NCBI GenBank assembly: GCA_001914195.1
Contig: MKYF01000018.1
Location: 1 to 64,000, forward strand
From: Streptococcus mitis
GTDB lineage: Bacteria > Bacillota > Bacilli > Lactobacillales > Streptococcaceae
Direction: 5' to 3'
DNA: 64,000 bases
Part shown: in pieces, positions 44,164 to 51,822 of the stretch
How the letters are laid out: every line of letters begins with the position of its first letter
Position numbering within the stretch: position 1 is the stretch's first letter
Position numbers and translations under genes: made by a program
The notes under the pieces: generated by a model
Told to the model about the DNA's origin: nothing
Database searches by the model: none
The model's input: the letters and a program-made list of their open reading frames with translations, nothing else

Positions 44164-44439
44164 ATGGAAGTTGGAAATGATATTGTTATTCAAAATGGAA
44201 CACAATGGAGTTTTGGTAATGGTGTAGCTCAACATTTTGATGAGCATGTTAGACAATCCATTCCTTTATATGATGAAGGACATGACCTTGTTTGTCATCT
44301 AAGCGATTTTTTTATTCGTGACCATTCCTTATGTTATGAGCTAGGCTCTGCAACGGGTAATCTGATTGGTAAATTATACCAGCGTCACAAGTCTAAAAAA
44401 GAAGTTCGTTTTATCGGGATAGAAGAGATTCCAGAAATG
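44164..44439 (+). pseudogene. Truncated SAM-dependent methyltransferase
   Basis: The first ~91 codons read like a class I methyltransferase, with SAM motif I ELGSATGN (about 59-66) and the post-I strand RFIGIEEIPEM. At 44437 the sequence switches to a copy of the lacD 3' end in a different frame, so the ORF (to 44577) ends in a meaningless tail. Two thirds of the expected domain are missing; the product should be inactive. Confidence 0.8.
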
Positions 44440-44624
44440 AATCAGGTGCAAACTTTAACGGAGTTCTTTGTGGCCGTGCTACATGGGCTGGATCAGTTGA
44501 AGCTTACATCAAAGATGGTGAAGCAGCAGCACGCGACTGGCTTCGCACAACTGGATTTGAAAACATTGATGAATTGAACAAAGTTCTTCAAACAACAGCG
44601 ACTTCATGGAAAGAACGCGTGTAA
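44437..44624 (+). pseudogene. Second copy of the lacD 3' end
   Basis: Exactly 188 bp corresponding to 41151-41338 of lacD, with about eight substitutions by eye (roughly 96% identity), mostly at third positions, including the stop (TAA here, TAG in lacD). It keeps the lacD frame (GVLCGRATWAGSVEAYI) but has no start. It lies where lacD would normally precede lacT. Confidence 0.92.
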
Positions 44625-44677
44625 GAAAGTCCTCCTAGTTTAGGAACATGAATCTAAAAATTTTAAAAAAAGTTGTA

Positions 44678-44714
44678 TGTAAAGGTTTACAAAATAACTT
44701 ACTTGTGCTATACT
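44678..44714 (+). promoter_or_regulatory. lacT operon promoter with cre-like palindrome
   Basis: TTTACA (44686-44691), 17-bp spacer, TATACT (44709-44714). TGTAAAGGTTTACA (44678-44691) is a palindrome one base off the cre consensus and overlaps the -35. Confidence 0.65.
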
Positions 44715-44734
44715 TAAATCACAAGTTAATACAA

Positions 44735-44819
44735 GGTGAGTGTTACTAAGTAATATTAGGCATGATCACAGGTGAATTAGAAATCGGCTGATTTTCTAGT
44801 TCATTTGTGGTCATTTTTT
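44735..44819 (+). promoter_or_regulatory. LacT antiterminator site (RAT) and attenuator
   Basis: GGTGAGTGTTACTAAGTAAT followed by ATTAGGCATGATC (44735-44767) resembles BglG/LicT ribonucleic antiterminators. Its end overlaps a terminator: 44763-44785 pairs with 44790-44813 (about 23 bp, few mismatches) and six Ts follow. LacT bound to the RAT would prevent the terminator forming. Confidence 0.8.
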
Positions 44820-44856
44820 GTACTCATATACCTTTAAGATATAAAAGGAGGGCGAC

Positions 44857-45693
44857 ATGTATCGAATTCTAAATCCAATGAATCACAATGTCTCGCTTGT
44901 CAGAAATGATAAAGGAGAAGAAGTGATTGTGATTGGTAAGGGGATTACATTTGGAAAGAAGAAGGGAGATTTGATTTCTGAACAGCAGGTTGAGAAAATC
45001 TTTCGGATGAAGACCGAAGAGTCAAGAGAAAACTTTATGGCTCTCCTCAAAGATGTTCCGCTTGATTTTATCACAGTGACCTACGAAATCATTGATAAGC
45101 TATCAAAGAAATATCATTATCCGATTCAAGAGTATCTCTATGTAACCTTGACAGATCATATTTACTGTTCTTACCAAGCTCTAGCACAAGGAAGATACAA
45201 GGATAGTAATCTGCCAGATATTTCCACTAAGTATCCTGTCGCTTTTCAAATCGCAAATGAAGCATTTGAAATTTACCGTCAGAAGCTAGCAGATCATTTT
45301 CCTGAGGACGAAATTATTCGGATTGCTTATCATTTCATTAATGCCGAAGGTGAAAATGAAGTGGAACTTGTGGAGTCGATTGATAAGAGGAAAGAAATTC
45401 TCAAGAATGTTGAGGAAGTTCTAAATGAATATGCAATTCAACGAACTAAAGAGAATAACCATTTCTATGATCGCTTTATGATTCATTTGAATTATTTCTT
45501 GGATTATTTAGACAGATCTAGAGATGATAACCAATCACTTCTGGACATGGAAGACCATATCAAACAATCCTATCCAAAAGCGTTCGAGATTGGTTCCAAG
45601 ATCTATGATGTGATTACACAACATACGGGTCTTGATTTGTATAAAAGTGAACGAGTTTATCTTGTTCTACATATCCAACGTTTATTGTCATAA
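44857..45693 (+). CDS. lacT: BglG-family antiterminator
   Basis: RNA-binding antiterminator of 278 aa: N-terminal CAT domain (about 1-57, MYRILNPMNHNVSLVRN...GKGITFGKKKGD) then two PTS regulation domains (about 65-170 and 171-278) with conserved histidines (TDHIY, AYHFIN, MIHLNYF, VLHIQR). Phosphorylation by lactose EII and HPr is the known control of this family. AGGAGG precedes the ATG. It is the first gene of lacT-F-E-G and is itself downstream of the attenuator. Confidence 0.93.
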   Translation: MYRILNPMNHNVSLVRNDKGEEVIVIGKGITFGKKKGDLISEQQVEKIFRMKTEESRENFMALLKDVPLDFITVTYEIIDKLSKKYHYPIQEYLYVTLTDHIYCSYQALAQGRYKDSNLPDISTKYPVAFQIANEAFEIYRQKLADHFPEDEIIRIAYHFINAEGENEVELVESIDKRKEILKNVEEVLNEYAIQRTKENNHFYDRFMIHLNYFLDYLDRSRDDNQSLLDMEDHIKQSYPKAFEIGSKIYDVITQHTGLDLYKSERVYLVLHIQRLLS

Positions 45694-45728
45694 AAATTTA
45701 TTTAAAACTATATAAGGAGAATTCTATC

Positions 45729-46046
45729 ATGAATAGAGAAGAAGTAACATTGTTAGGTTTTGAAATCGTAGCCTATGCTGGCGACGCTCGTTCAAAACTA
45801 TTGGAAGCCTTGAAGGCTGCTGAATCTGGTGATTTTGAAAAAGCGAACGCTCTGGTCGAGGAAGCTGGTAGCTGTATTGCAGAGGCTCACCACGCGCAAA
45901 CAAGTCTATTGACTAAGGAAGCTTCTGGTGAAGACTTAGCTTATAGTGTGACCATGATGCATGGCCAAGACCACTTGATGACAACTATCTTGTTAAAAGA
46001 TTTGATGCACCACTTAATTGAACTTTACAAGAGAGGAGTTAAGTAA
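45729..46046 (+). CDS. lacF: PTS lactose-specific EIIA
   Basis: Trimeric lactose/cellobiose-type IIA of 105 aa, all helical, with phospho-His78 in VTMMHGQDHLMT and the metal-binding Asp81. Receives phosphate from HPr and donates to the IIB domain of LacE, whose start codon overlaps its stop (TAATG). AAGGAG precedes the ATG. Confidence 0.95.
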   Translation: MNREEVTLLGFEIVAYAGDARSKLLEALKAAESGDFEKANALVEEAGSCIAEAHHAQTSLLTKEASGEDLAYSVTMMHGQDHLMTTILLKDLMHHLIELYKRGVK

Positions 46047-47737
46047 TGAATAAACTCATTGCATTTATTGAGAAAGGAAAGCCTTTCTTTGAGAAACTAT
46101 CTCGTAATATCTACCTTCGTGCTATTCGTGATGGTTTCATTGCAGGTATGCCTGTTATTCTCTTCTCAAGTATCTTTATCTTAATCGCCTTTGTACCAAA
46201 CTCATGGGGCTTTAAATGGTCTGATGAAGTTGTAGCTTTTCTGATGAAACCTTACAGCTATTCTATGGGTATTCTTGCTCTCTTGGTAGCTGGTACAACG
46301 GCTAAGTCATTGACCGACTCAGTAAACCGTAGCATGGAGAAAACAAATCAAATCAACTATATGTCAACACTGTTAGCAGCGATTGTTGGTTTGTTGATGT
46401 TGGCAGCTGATCCTATCGAAAATGGTCTAGCTACTGGATTCTTGGGGACAAAAGGTTTGCTTTCAGCCTTCCTTGCTGCCTTTGTTACTGTAGCCATCTA
46501 TAAGGTTTGTGTTAAGAACAACGTCACTATTCGTATGCCTGACGAAGTTCCACCAAATATCTCACAAGTCTTTAAAGATGTGATTCCATTCACTCTCTCA
46601 GTGGTTTCTCTTTATGCTCTTGATTTACTAGCTCGTCATTTTGTGGGTGCAAGCGTAGCTGAATCAATCGGTAAATTCTTTGCACCGTTATTCTCTGCAG
46701 CTGATGGCTATCTTGGTATTACCATTATCTTTGGTGCCTTTGCCTTCTTCTGGTTTGTTGGGATCCATGGTCCATCTATCGTTGAACCTGCTATCGCAGC
46801 TATTACCTATGCAAATGCTGAAGTCAACTTGAACCTTCTCCAACAAGGAATGCATGCAGACAAGATCCTTACTTCTGGTACACAAATGTTTATCGTTACC
46901 ATGGGTGGTACTGGTGCGACACTGGTTGTTCCATTCATGTTCATGTGGTTAACAAAATCTAAACGTAACCGTGCAATCGGACGTGCTTCAGTAGTTCCAA
47001 CATTCTTTGGTGTAAATGAACCAATCTTGTTCGGTGCTCCATTGGTATTAAATCCAATCTTCTTCATTCCATTTATTTTTGCACCAATTGCAAACGTTTG
47101 GATCTTTAAATTCTTCATTGAAACTCTTGGAATGAATTCATTTACTGCTAATCTACCATGGACAACCCCAGCTCCACTAGGTCTAGTTCTTGGTACGAAC
47201 TTCCAAGTTCTATCATTCATTCTTGCTGCCCTTCTAATCGTGGTTGACGTAGTCATTTACTATCCATTCCTTAAAGTCTATGATGAACAAATTCTTGAAG
47301 AAGAGCGTTCTGGTAAAGCTAACGATGAATTAAAAGAAAAAGTTGCTGCAAACTTCAACACTGCAAAAGCGGATGCTATTCTTGAAAAAGCGGGTGTCGA
47401 TGCAGCACAAAATACCATCACTGAAGAAACAAATGTCCTCGTTCTCTGTGCTGGTGGAGGTACAAGTGGTCTCCTTGCAAATGCTTTGAATAAGGCAGCA
47501 GCAGAATACAATGTCCCTGTGAAAGCAGCAGCAGGTGGCTATGGTGCTCACCGTGAAATGTTGCCAGAGTTTGATTTGGTTATCCTTGCTCCTCAGGTTG
47601 CTTCAAACTTTGAAGATATGAAAGCAGAAACAGATAAACTCGGTATTAAACTTGCCAAGACAGAAGGCGCTCAATACATCAAATTAACTCGTGATGGAAA
47701 AGGTGCTCTTGCATTTGTACAAGCGCAATTCGATTAA
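46046..47737 (+). CDS. lacE: PTS lactose-specific EIICB
   Basis: Imports lactose as lactose-6'-phosphate. The 563-aa protein has an N-terminal IIC domain (about 1-420) with roughly ten membrane segments and the family motif FFGVNEPILFGAPLVLNP, and a C-terminal IIB domain with phospho-Cys468 in VLCAGGGTSG. Overlaps lacF by one base. Followed by an unusual 209-bp structured gap before lacG. Confidence 0.96.
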   Translation: MNKLIAFIEKGKPFFEKLSRNIYLRAIRDGFIAGMPVILFSSIFILIAFVPNSWGFKWSDEVVAFLMKPYSYSMGILALLVAGTTAKSLTDSVNRSMEKTNQINYMSTLLAAIVGLLMLAADPIENGLATGFLGTKGLLSAFLAAFVTVAIYKVCVKNNVTIRMPDEVPPNISQVFKDVIPFTLSVVSLYALDLLARHFVGASVAESIGKFFAPLFSAADGYLGITIIFGAFAFFWFVGIHGPSIVEPAIAAITYANAEVNLNLLQQGMHADKILTSGTQMFIVTMGGTGATLVVPFMFMWLTKSKRNRAIGRASVVPTFFGVNEPILFGAPLVLNPIFFIPFIFAPIANVWIFKFFIETLGMNSFTANLPWTTPAPLGLVLGTNFQVLSFILAALLIVVDVVIYYPFLKVYDEQILEEERSGKANDELKEKVAANFNTAKADAILEKAGVDAAQNTITEETNVLVLCAGGGTSGLLANALNKAAAEYNVPVKAAAGGYGAHREMLPEFDLVILAPQVASNFEDMKAETDKLGIKLAKTEGAQYIKLTRDGKGALAFVQAQFD

Positions 47738-47946
47738 CGATAGGGACTGTGAAACAGTCTCCTCTCGTTACGGAAATCGCTATGGCGAATTTCCTAATCG
47801 CCTTATTAATTCGTCGGTAAAAAGATATTGTTTTTACCTCCTCATGTCACAATTCGGTGACTTGGTACAAGAAGTGAGATGGAGAAGGATGGCTCACTGA
47901 CTCCTCTCACTTTTACTTTATTTAAATCAAGAAATAGGTGAAAAAA
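47738..47946 (+). other. lacE-lacG spacer with five consecutive hairpins
   Basis: Hairpins: GACTGT/ACAGTC (47745-47759), GGAAAT-CGC/GCG-ATTTCC (47772-47794), GGTAAAAA/TTTTTACC (47816-47838), GTCAC/GTGAC (47846-47861), AAGTGAGA/TCTCACTT (47872-47912, then TTTTAC). No coding frame is convincing. The last stem could act as a partial terminator; the series may process or stabilise mRNA. Confidence 0.6.
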
Positions 47947-49353
47947 ATGACAAAAACACTTCCAAAAGACTTTATTTTTGGTGGCGCAACAGCTGCTTAT
48001 CAAGCAGAAGGTGCTACACATACTGATGGTAAAGGACCAGTAGCGTGGGATAAATATCTTGAAGATAACTACTGGTACACTGCAGAACCAGCCAGTGATT
48101 TTTACAATCGATATTCAGTTGACCTCAAGCTAGCAGAAGAGTATGGTGTCAATGGTATTCGAATTTCTATTGCCTGGTCACGTATTTTCCCGACGGGTTA
48201 TGGCCAAGTAAATCAGAAAGGTGTTGAGTTTTATCATAATCTATTTGCAGAGTGTCACAAACGTCATGTTGAGCCTTTTGTAACTCTTCATCACTTTGAC
48301 ACGCCAGAAGCTCTCCACTCAAATGGAGACTTCTTAAACCGTGAAAATATCGAACACTTTGTAGATTATGCTGCCTTCTGTTTTGAAGAATTTCCAGAAG
48401 TCAACTATTGGACAACCTTTAATGAAATTGGGCCAATTGGTGATGGTCAATACTTGGTTGGTAAATTCCCTCCAGGAATTCAGTACGACCTTGCCAAAGT
48501 TTTCCAATCGCACCACAATATGATGGTGTCTCATGCGCGTGCTGTAAAGCTATATAAAGATAAAGGATATAAAGGTGAAATTGGTGTTGTTCACGCACTG
48601 CCAACCAAGTATCCTTTGGATCCTAAAAATCCAGCAGATGTTCGCGCTGCTGAGTTGGAAGATATCATCCACAATAAATTTATCTTGGATGCAACTTATC
48701 TTGGACGCTATTCAGATGAAACGATGGAAGGTGTCAACCATATCTTATCAGTCAATGGTGGTAGCTTAGATCTTCGTGAAGAAGATTTCGAAGTATTAGA
48801 AGCCGCAAAAGACTTGAATGACTTCCTTGGAATTAATTACTATATGAGTGACTGGATGGAAGCCTTTGATGGAGAAACTGAAATTATCCATAATGGTAAG
48901 GGTGAGAAAGGAAGCTCTAAATACCAAATCAAAGGTGTAGGTCGTCGTGTAGCTCCGGATTATGTGCCACGTACAGACTGGGATTGGATTATCTACCCTC
49001 AAGGTTTGTATGACCAAATCATGCGCGTGAAGAAAGATTATCCGAACTACAAGAAGATTTACATCACTGAAAATGGTCTTGGATATAAAGATGAGTTCGT
49101 TGATAACACTGTTTACGATGATGGTCGTATTGATTACGTGAAGCAACACTTGGAAGTATTATCCGATGCTATTGCAGATGGAGCTAATGTAAAAGGTTAC
49201 TTCATTTGGTCATTAATGGATGTCTTCTCATGGTCAAACGGATATGAGAAACGTTACGGTCTTTTCTATGTAGACTTTGAAACTCAAGAACGTTATCCTA
49301 AGAAATCAGCTCACTGGTACAAGAAAGTAGCGGAAAGTCAGATTATAGACTAG
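47947..49353 (+). CDS. lacG: 6-phospho-beta-galactosidase
   Basis: Hydrolyses lactose-6'-phosphate to glucose and galactose-6-phosphate. This GH1 enzyme is 468 aa with the acid/base Glu160 in TTFNEIGP and nucleophile Glu375 in YITENGLGY, the same numbers as lactococcal LacG, and the phosphate-binding region near SNGYEKRYG. The ATG at 47947 is chosen (AGGTG 7 bp upstream); a GTG at 47938 is part of that site. Confidence 0.97.
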   Translation: MTKTLPKDFIFGGATAAYQAEGATHTDGKGPVAWDKYLEDNYWYTAEPASDFYNRYSVDLKLAEEYGVNGIRISIAWSRIFPTGYGQVNQKGVEFYHNLFAECHKRHVEPFVTLHHFDTPEALHSNGDFLNRENIEHFVDYAAFCFEEFPEVNYWTTFNEIGPIGDGQYLVGKFPPGIQYDLAKVFQSHHNMMVSHARAVKLYKDKGYKGEIGVVHALPTKYPLDPKNPADVRAAELEDIIHNKFILDATYLGRYSDETMEGVNHILSVNGGSLDLREEDFEVLEAAKDLNDFLGINYYMSDWMEAFDGETEIIHNGKGEKGSSKYQIKGVGRRVAPDYVPRTDWDWIIYPQGLYDQIMRVKKDYPNYKKIYITENGLGYKDEFVDNTVYDDGRIDYVKQHLEVLSDAIADGANVKGYFIWSLMDVFSWSNGYEKRYGLFYVDFETQERYPKKSAHWYKKVAESQIID

Positions 49354-49394
49354 TAGAATTAGTAATTAGATATAGAATTCTAGTGAGGCAAAAG

Positions 49395-49652
49395 ATGTTC
49401 AAAGATTTTATCCAATCAATTTATGAAAAAGTTTATATTATCAATTTTAATAAATGTTCTCAAATACCGTGTTTGACGAATAAAGAACTGAAAAGTCTTG
49501 GGAAATGGTATGTCTCGACTGGTAAAGAATGGATTTGTCATTCAGATTATGAGCTGGAAGAATTTAAAAATATCTTTTTAAATTTTATCAGTCCTGAAGA
49601 ACGGGATAATATCTCCTTTGATTCAGATTTTATGCCGTTTCAACAATCATAA
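49395..49652 (+). CDS. Small hypothetical protein after lacG
   Basis: An 85-aa protein of unknown function, rich in Lys, Phe and aromatic residues, with three Cys (CSQIPC, WICH) and no membrane segment. GTGAGG lies 7 bp before the ATG. It sits between lacG and the operon terminator, so it is probably co-transcribed with lacTFEG. I recognise no domain. Confidence 0.6.
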   Translation: MFKDFIQSIYEKVYIINFNKCSQIPCLTNKELKSLGKWYVSTGKEWICHSDYELEEFKNIFLNFISPEERDNISFDSDFMPFQQS

Positions 49653-49689
49653 AGAATCTAGGAAACTCCTTGTAAAAATCTTCATCCAA

Positions 49690-49737
49690 AAATGCGTCAT
49701 ATCAAGATTCTTATTTTCTTGATATGACGCATTTTAT
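49690..49737. terminator. Bidirectional terminator between lacG operon and lacR
   Basis: 49690-49707 (AAATGCGTCATATCAAGA) and 49717-49734 are perfectly complementary (18 bp, 9-nt loop). It serves the converging lacTFEG and lacR transcripts. Confidence 0.88.
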
Positions 49738-49756
49738 ATTTTATCAATCCTCAGTT

Positions 49757-50524
49757 TTATGGTTTAGAAAGAATAATTTTTGTTTGTTTCGAAAGTTGGT
49801 CGAAGGTTTCTTTGCTCAGTTTAGAATCTGAAACGATGGTATCAATATCAGAGATATTGTAGAAGGTATAAAAATCAAATTTATTGAACTTACTATTGTC
49901 AGCTAGTAAGTATTTTTTATTGGAATTATTGAGGGCGATGCGTTGTGATTCACCTTCCTCTTCACTAAAGGTCGCAATTGCATTGTCCTGAATACCATTA
50001 CAGCTAACGAAGGCTTTAGAAAATTGGAGATTGGCTAGGTTTTGCAAGGTTAGTGTTCCGACAAAGGCTCCAGTGATAGAGCGGTAGTTTCCACCAATTA
50101 AAATCAAATCTGTTAGTTTTCGTTCGTTTAGGATGAGAAAGACTGGTAAACTGTTTGTTACAACACGAATATTATCAATTGGAAGTTCACGGGCAAAAGA
50201 TTCCAAGGTTGTCCCTGGGCCGATGAAAATAGTTTCACCCTCATCAATTAAATGGCCTGCAAAACGGCTAATTTCTTGTTTTTCTGCGATTTGTAAGCTT
50301 TGTTTTTCAATGTTGGAACGTTCATTATTTAAAATAGAACCTGTGCGAATTTTTTCAGCTCCCCCGTGAACCCGAACAAGTAGATCCTTGTCTGCCAACT
50401 CTTGCAAGTAGCGTCTAGCAGTCATATCTGACACATCCAAGCGAGACATGATTTCTTTTACAGTAATAGTTCCCTTTGTATTTACCGTTTCTAGAATATT
50501 ATCTAGTTTTTCCTGCTTTAACAT
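49757..50524 (-). CDS. lacR: DeoR-family lactose PTS repressor
   Basis: A 255-aa repressor with an N-terminal HTH (MLKQEKLDNILETVN, DMTARRYLQELAD, VHGGAEK) and a C-terminal sugar-phosphate sensor with GPGTTLESFA and FVGTLTLQNLANLQF. The usual effector is tagatose-6-phosphate. GAGGTGAT lies before the ATG at 50524; the GTG nine bases upstream is inside it. Convergent with lacG. Probable targets are the TGTTTGT/CAACAAA motifs before lacA and gatA. Confidence 0.9.
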   Translation of the reverse strand: MLKQEKLDNILETVNTKGTITVKEIMSRLDVSDMTARRYLQELADKDLLVRVHGGAEKIRTGSILNNERSNIEKQSLQIAEKQEISRFAGHLIDEGETIFIGPGTTLESFARELPIDNIRVVTNSLPVFLILNERKLTDLILIGGNYRSITGAFVGTLTLQNLANLQFSKAFVSCNGIQDNAIATFSEEEGESQRIALNNSNKKYLLADNSKFNKFDFYTFYNISDIDTIVSDSKLSKETFDQLSKQTKIILSKP

Positions 50525-50549
50525 CGTTATCACCTCTATTTCTATTACT

Positions 50550-50578
50550 ATTTTATCATAAAGTATTCAATCAATCAA
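50550..50578 (-). promoter_or_regulatory. lacR promoter
   Basis: Minus-strand TTGATT (50573-50578), 17-bp spacer, TAAAAT (50550-50555) with extended TATGA. Confidence 0.6.
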
Positions 50579-50607
50579 TTTAAAAAACAAAAGAAAACAA
50601 AAAACAA

Positions 50608-50643
50608 AAATATCATGGTTGTTTTAAACAAACCATGATATTT
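50608..50643 (-). terminator. Terminator of nrdF
   Basis: AAATATCATGGTT (50608-50620) and AACCATGATATTT (50631-50643) form a perfect 13-bp stem; on the minus strand TTTTTG follows. Confidence 0.88.
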
Positions 50644-50667
50644 GTTATCAGTTCTGGGATAATTGAA

Positions 50668-51630
50668 TTAGTCCAAACCGTAGTTGTAGTCATCATCTTG
50701 CATGGCTTCAACTTCACCAAGGAGGTAACCATTTCCGACTTGAGAGAAGAAGTCGTGGTTAGATGTTCCTGTTGAGATACCGTTCATAACGATTGGGTTG
50801 ACATCATCTGCTGAGTCTGGGAAGAGTGGGTCTTGTCCCAGGTTCATGAGTGCCTTGTTGGCATTGTAGCGAAGGAAGGTCTTGACTTCTTCAGTCCAGC
50901 CAACACCGTCATAGAGGCTTTCTGTATAACCTTCTTCGTTCTCGTAGAGAGTGTAGAGCAGGTCGTACATCCATTCTTTGAGTTTTTCTTGCTCTTCTTC
51001 AGGTAATTCATTGAAACCAAGTTGGAATTTGTAACCAATGTAGGTTCCGTGAACAGATTCATCACGAATAATCAATTTAATGATTTCCGCAACGTTGGCT
51101 AGTTTGTTGTTACCAAGATAGTAGAGGGGAGTGAAGAAACCAGAGTAGAAGAGGAAAGTTTCAAGGAAGACGCTGGCAACTTTCTTTTCAAGTGGGCTAC
51201 CGTTTAGGTAGATTTCGTTGACAATCTCAGCCTTTTTTTGTAGGTAAGGATTGGTATTGGTCCATTCGAAAATTTCTTCAATCTCAGCCTTAGTATTCAA
51301 GGTAGAAAAGATTGATGAGTAAGATTTAGCGTGGACAGATTCCATAAATTGGATGTTATTGAAAACAGCTTCCTCATGTGGTGTACGGATGTCCGCGCGA
51401 AGGGCTTGAACCCCAGTTTCAGATTGCATAGTATCGAGAAGTGTTAAACCACCAAAGACTTTTCCAACCAAGTCTTTTTCTACATTTGATAGCTTTCTCC
51501 AGTCATCCAAGTCATTAGACAAAGGAATACGTGTATCGAGCCAGAATTGCTCTGTCAGTTTTTCCCAAGTTGATTTGTCGATGACATCTTCGATGGCATT
51601 CCAGTTAATGGCTTTGTAGTAAGTTTCCAT
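50668..51630 (-). CDS. nrdF: Class Ib ribonucleotide reductase beta subunit
   Basis: Metal and tyrosyl-radical subunit (Mn or Fe) of the aerobic NrdEF reductase. The 320-aa all-helical protein carries ligand motifs EAVFNNIQFMESVHAKSY (Glu and His) and RDESVHGTYIGYK (Glu and His), with the radical Tyr between helices. It lies 192 bp after nrdE with a terminator and its own -10 (TAAAAT near 51676) in the gap, so it is expressed separately from nrdE. GAAAGAG precedes the ATG. Confidence 0.95.
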   Translation of the reverse strand: METYYKAINWNAIEDVIDKSTWEKLTEQFWLDTRIPLSNDLDDWRKLSNVEKDLVGKVFGGLTLLDTMQSETGVQALRADIRTPHEEAVFNNIQFMESVHAKSYSSIFSTLNTKAEIEEIFEWTNTNPYLQKKAEIVNEIYLNGSPLEKKVASVFLETFLFYSGFFTPLYYLGNNKLANVAEIIKLIIRDESVHGTYIGYKFQLGFNELPEEEQEKLKEWMYDLLYTLYENEEGYTESLYDGVGWTEEVKTFLRYNANKALMNLGQDPLFPDSADDVNPIVMNGISTGTSNHDFFSQVGNGYLLGEVEAMQDDDYNYGLD

Positions 51631-51707
51631 TTGAAATCTCTTTCTGTGTTTAGTATTGCGAACTCACAATATCTCTATTTTATCATAATCCTAGAGTAGT
51701 TTCGCAC

Positions 51708-51736
51708 AAAAAGTCGGAAGCCCGACTTTTTTGTTT
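51708..51736 (-). terminator. Terminator between nrdE and nrdF
   Basis: AAAAAGTCGG and CCGACTTTTT form a 10-bp stem with a 4-nt loop; Ts follow on both strands. Confidence 0.85.
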
Positions 51737-51822
51737 TTCCATAGTATAGATGCTTATTCCAGTTTAGTTTAGCAGGGTGAATGAATACTTATCTGAGAAA
51801 ATGTAGTTTCCTCAAGCAAAGA

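Noticed and set aside
47691..47900. 69-codon frame in the lacE-lacG gap
   Set aside because: It starts inside lacE and is a by-product of the hairpin region; no ribosome binding site.
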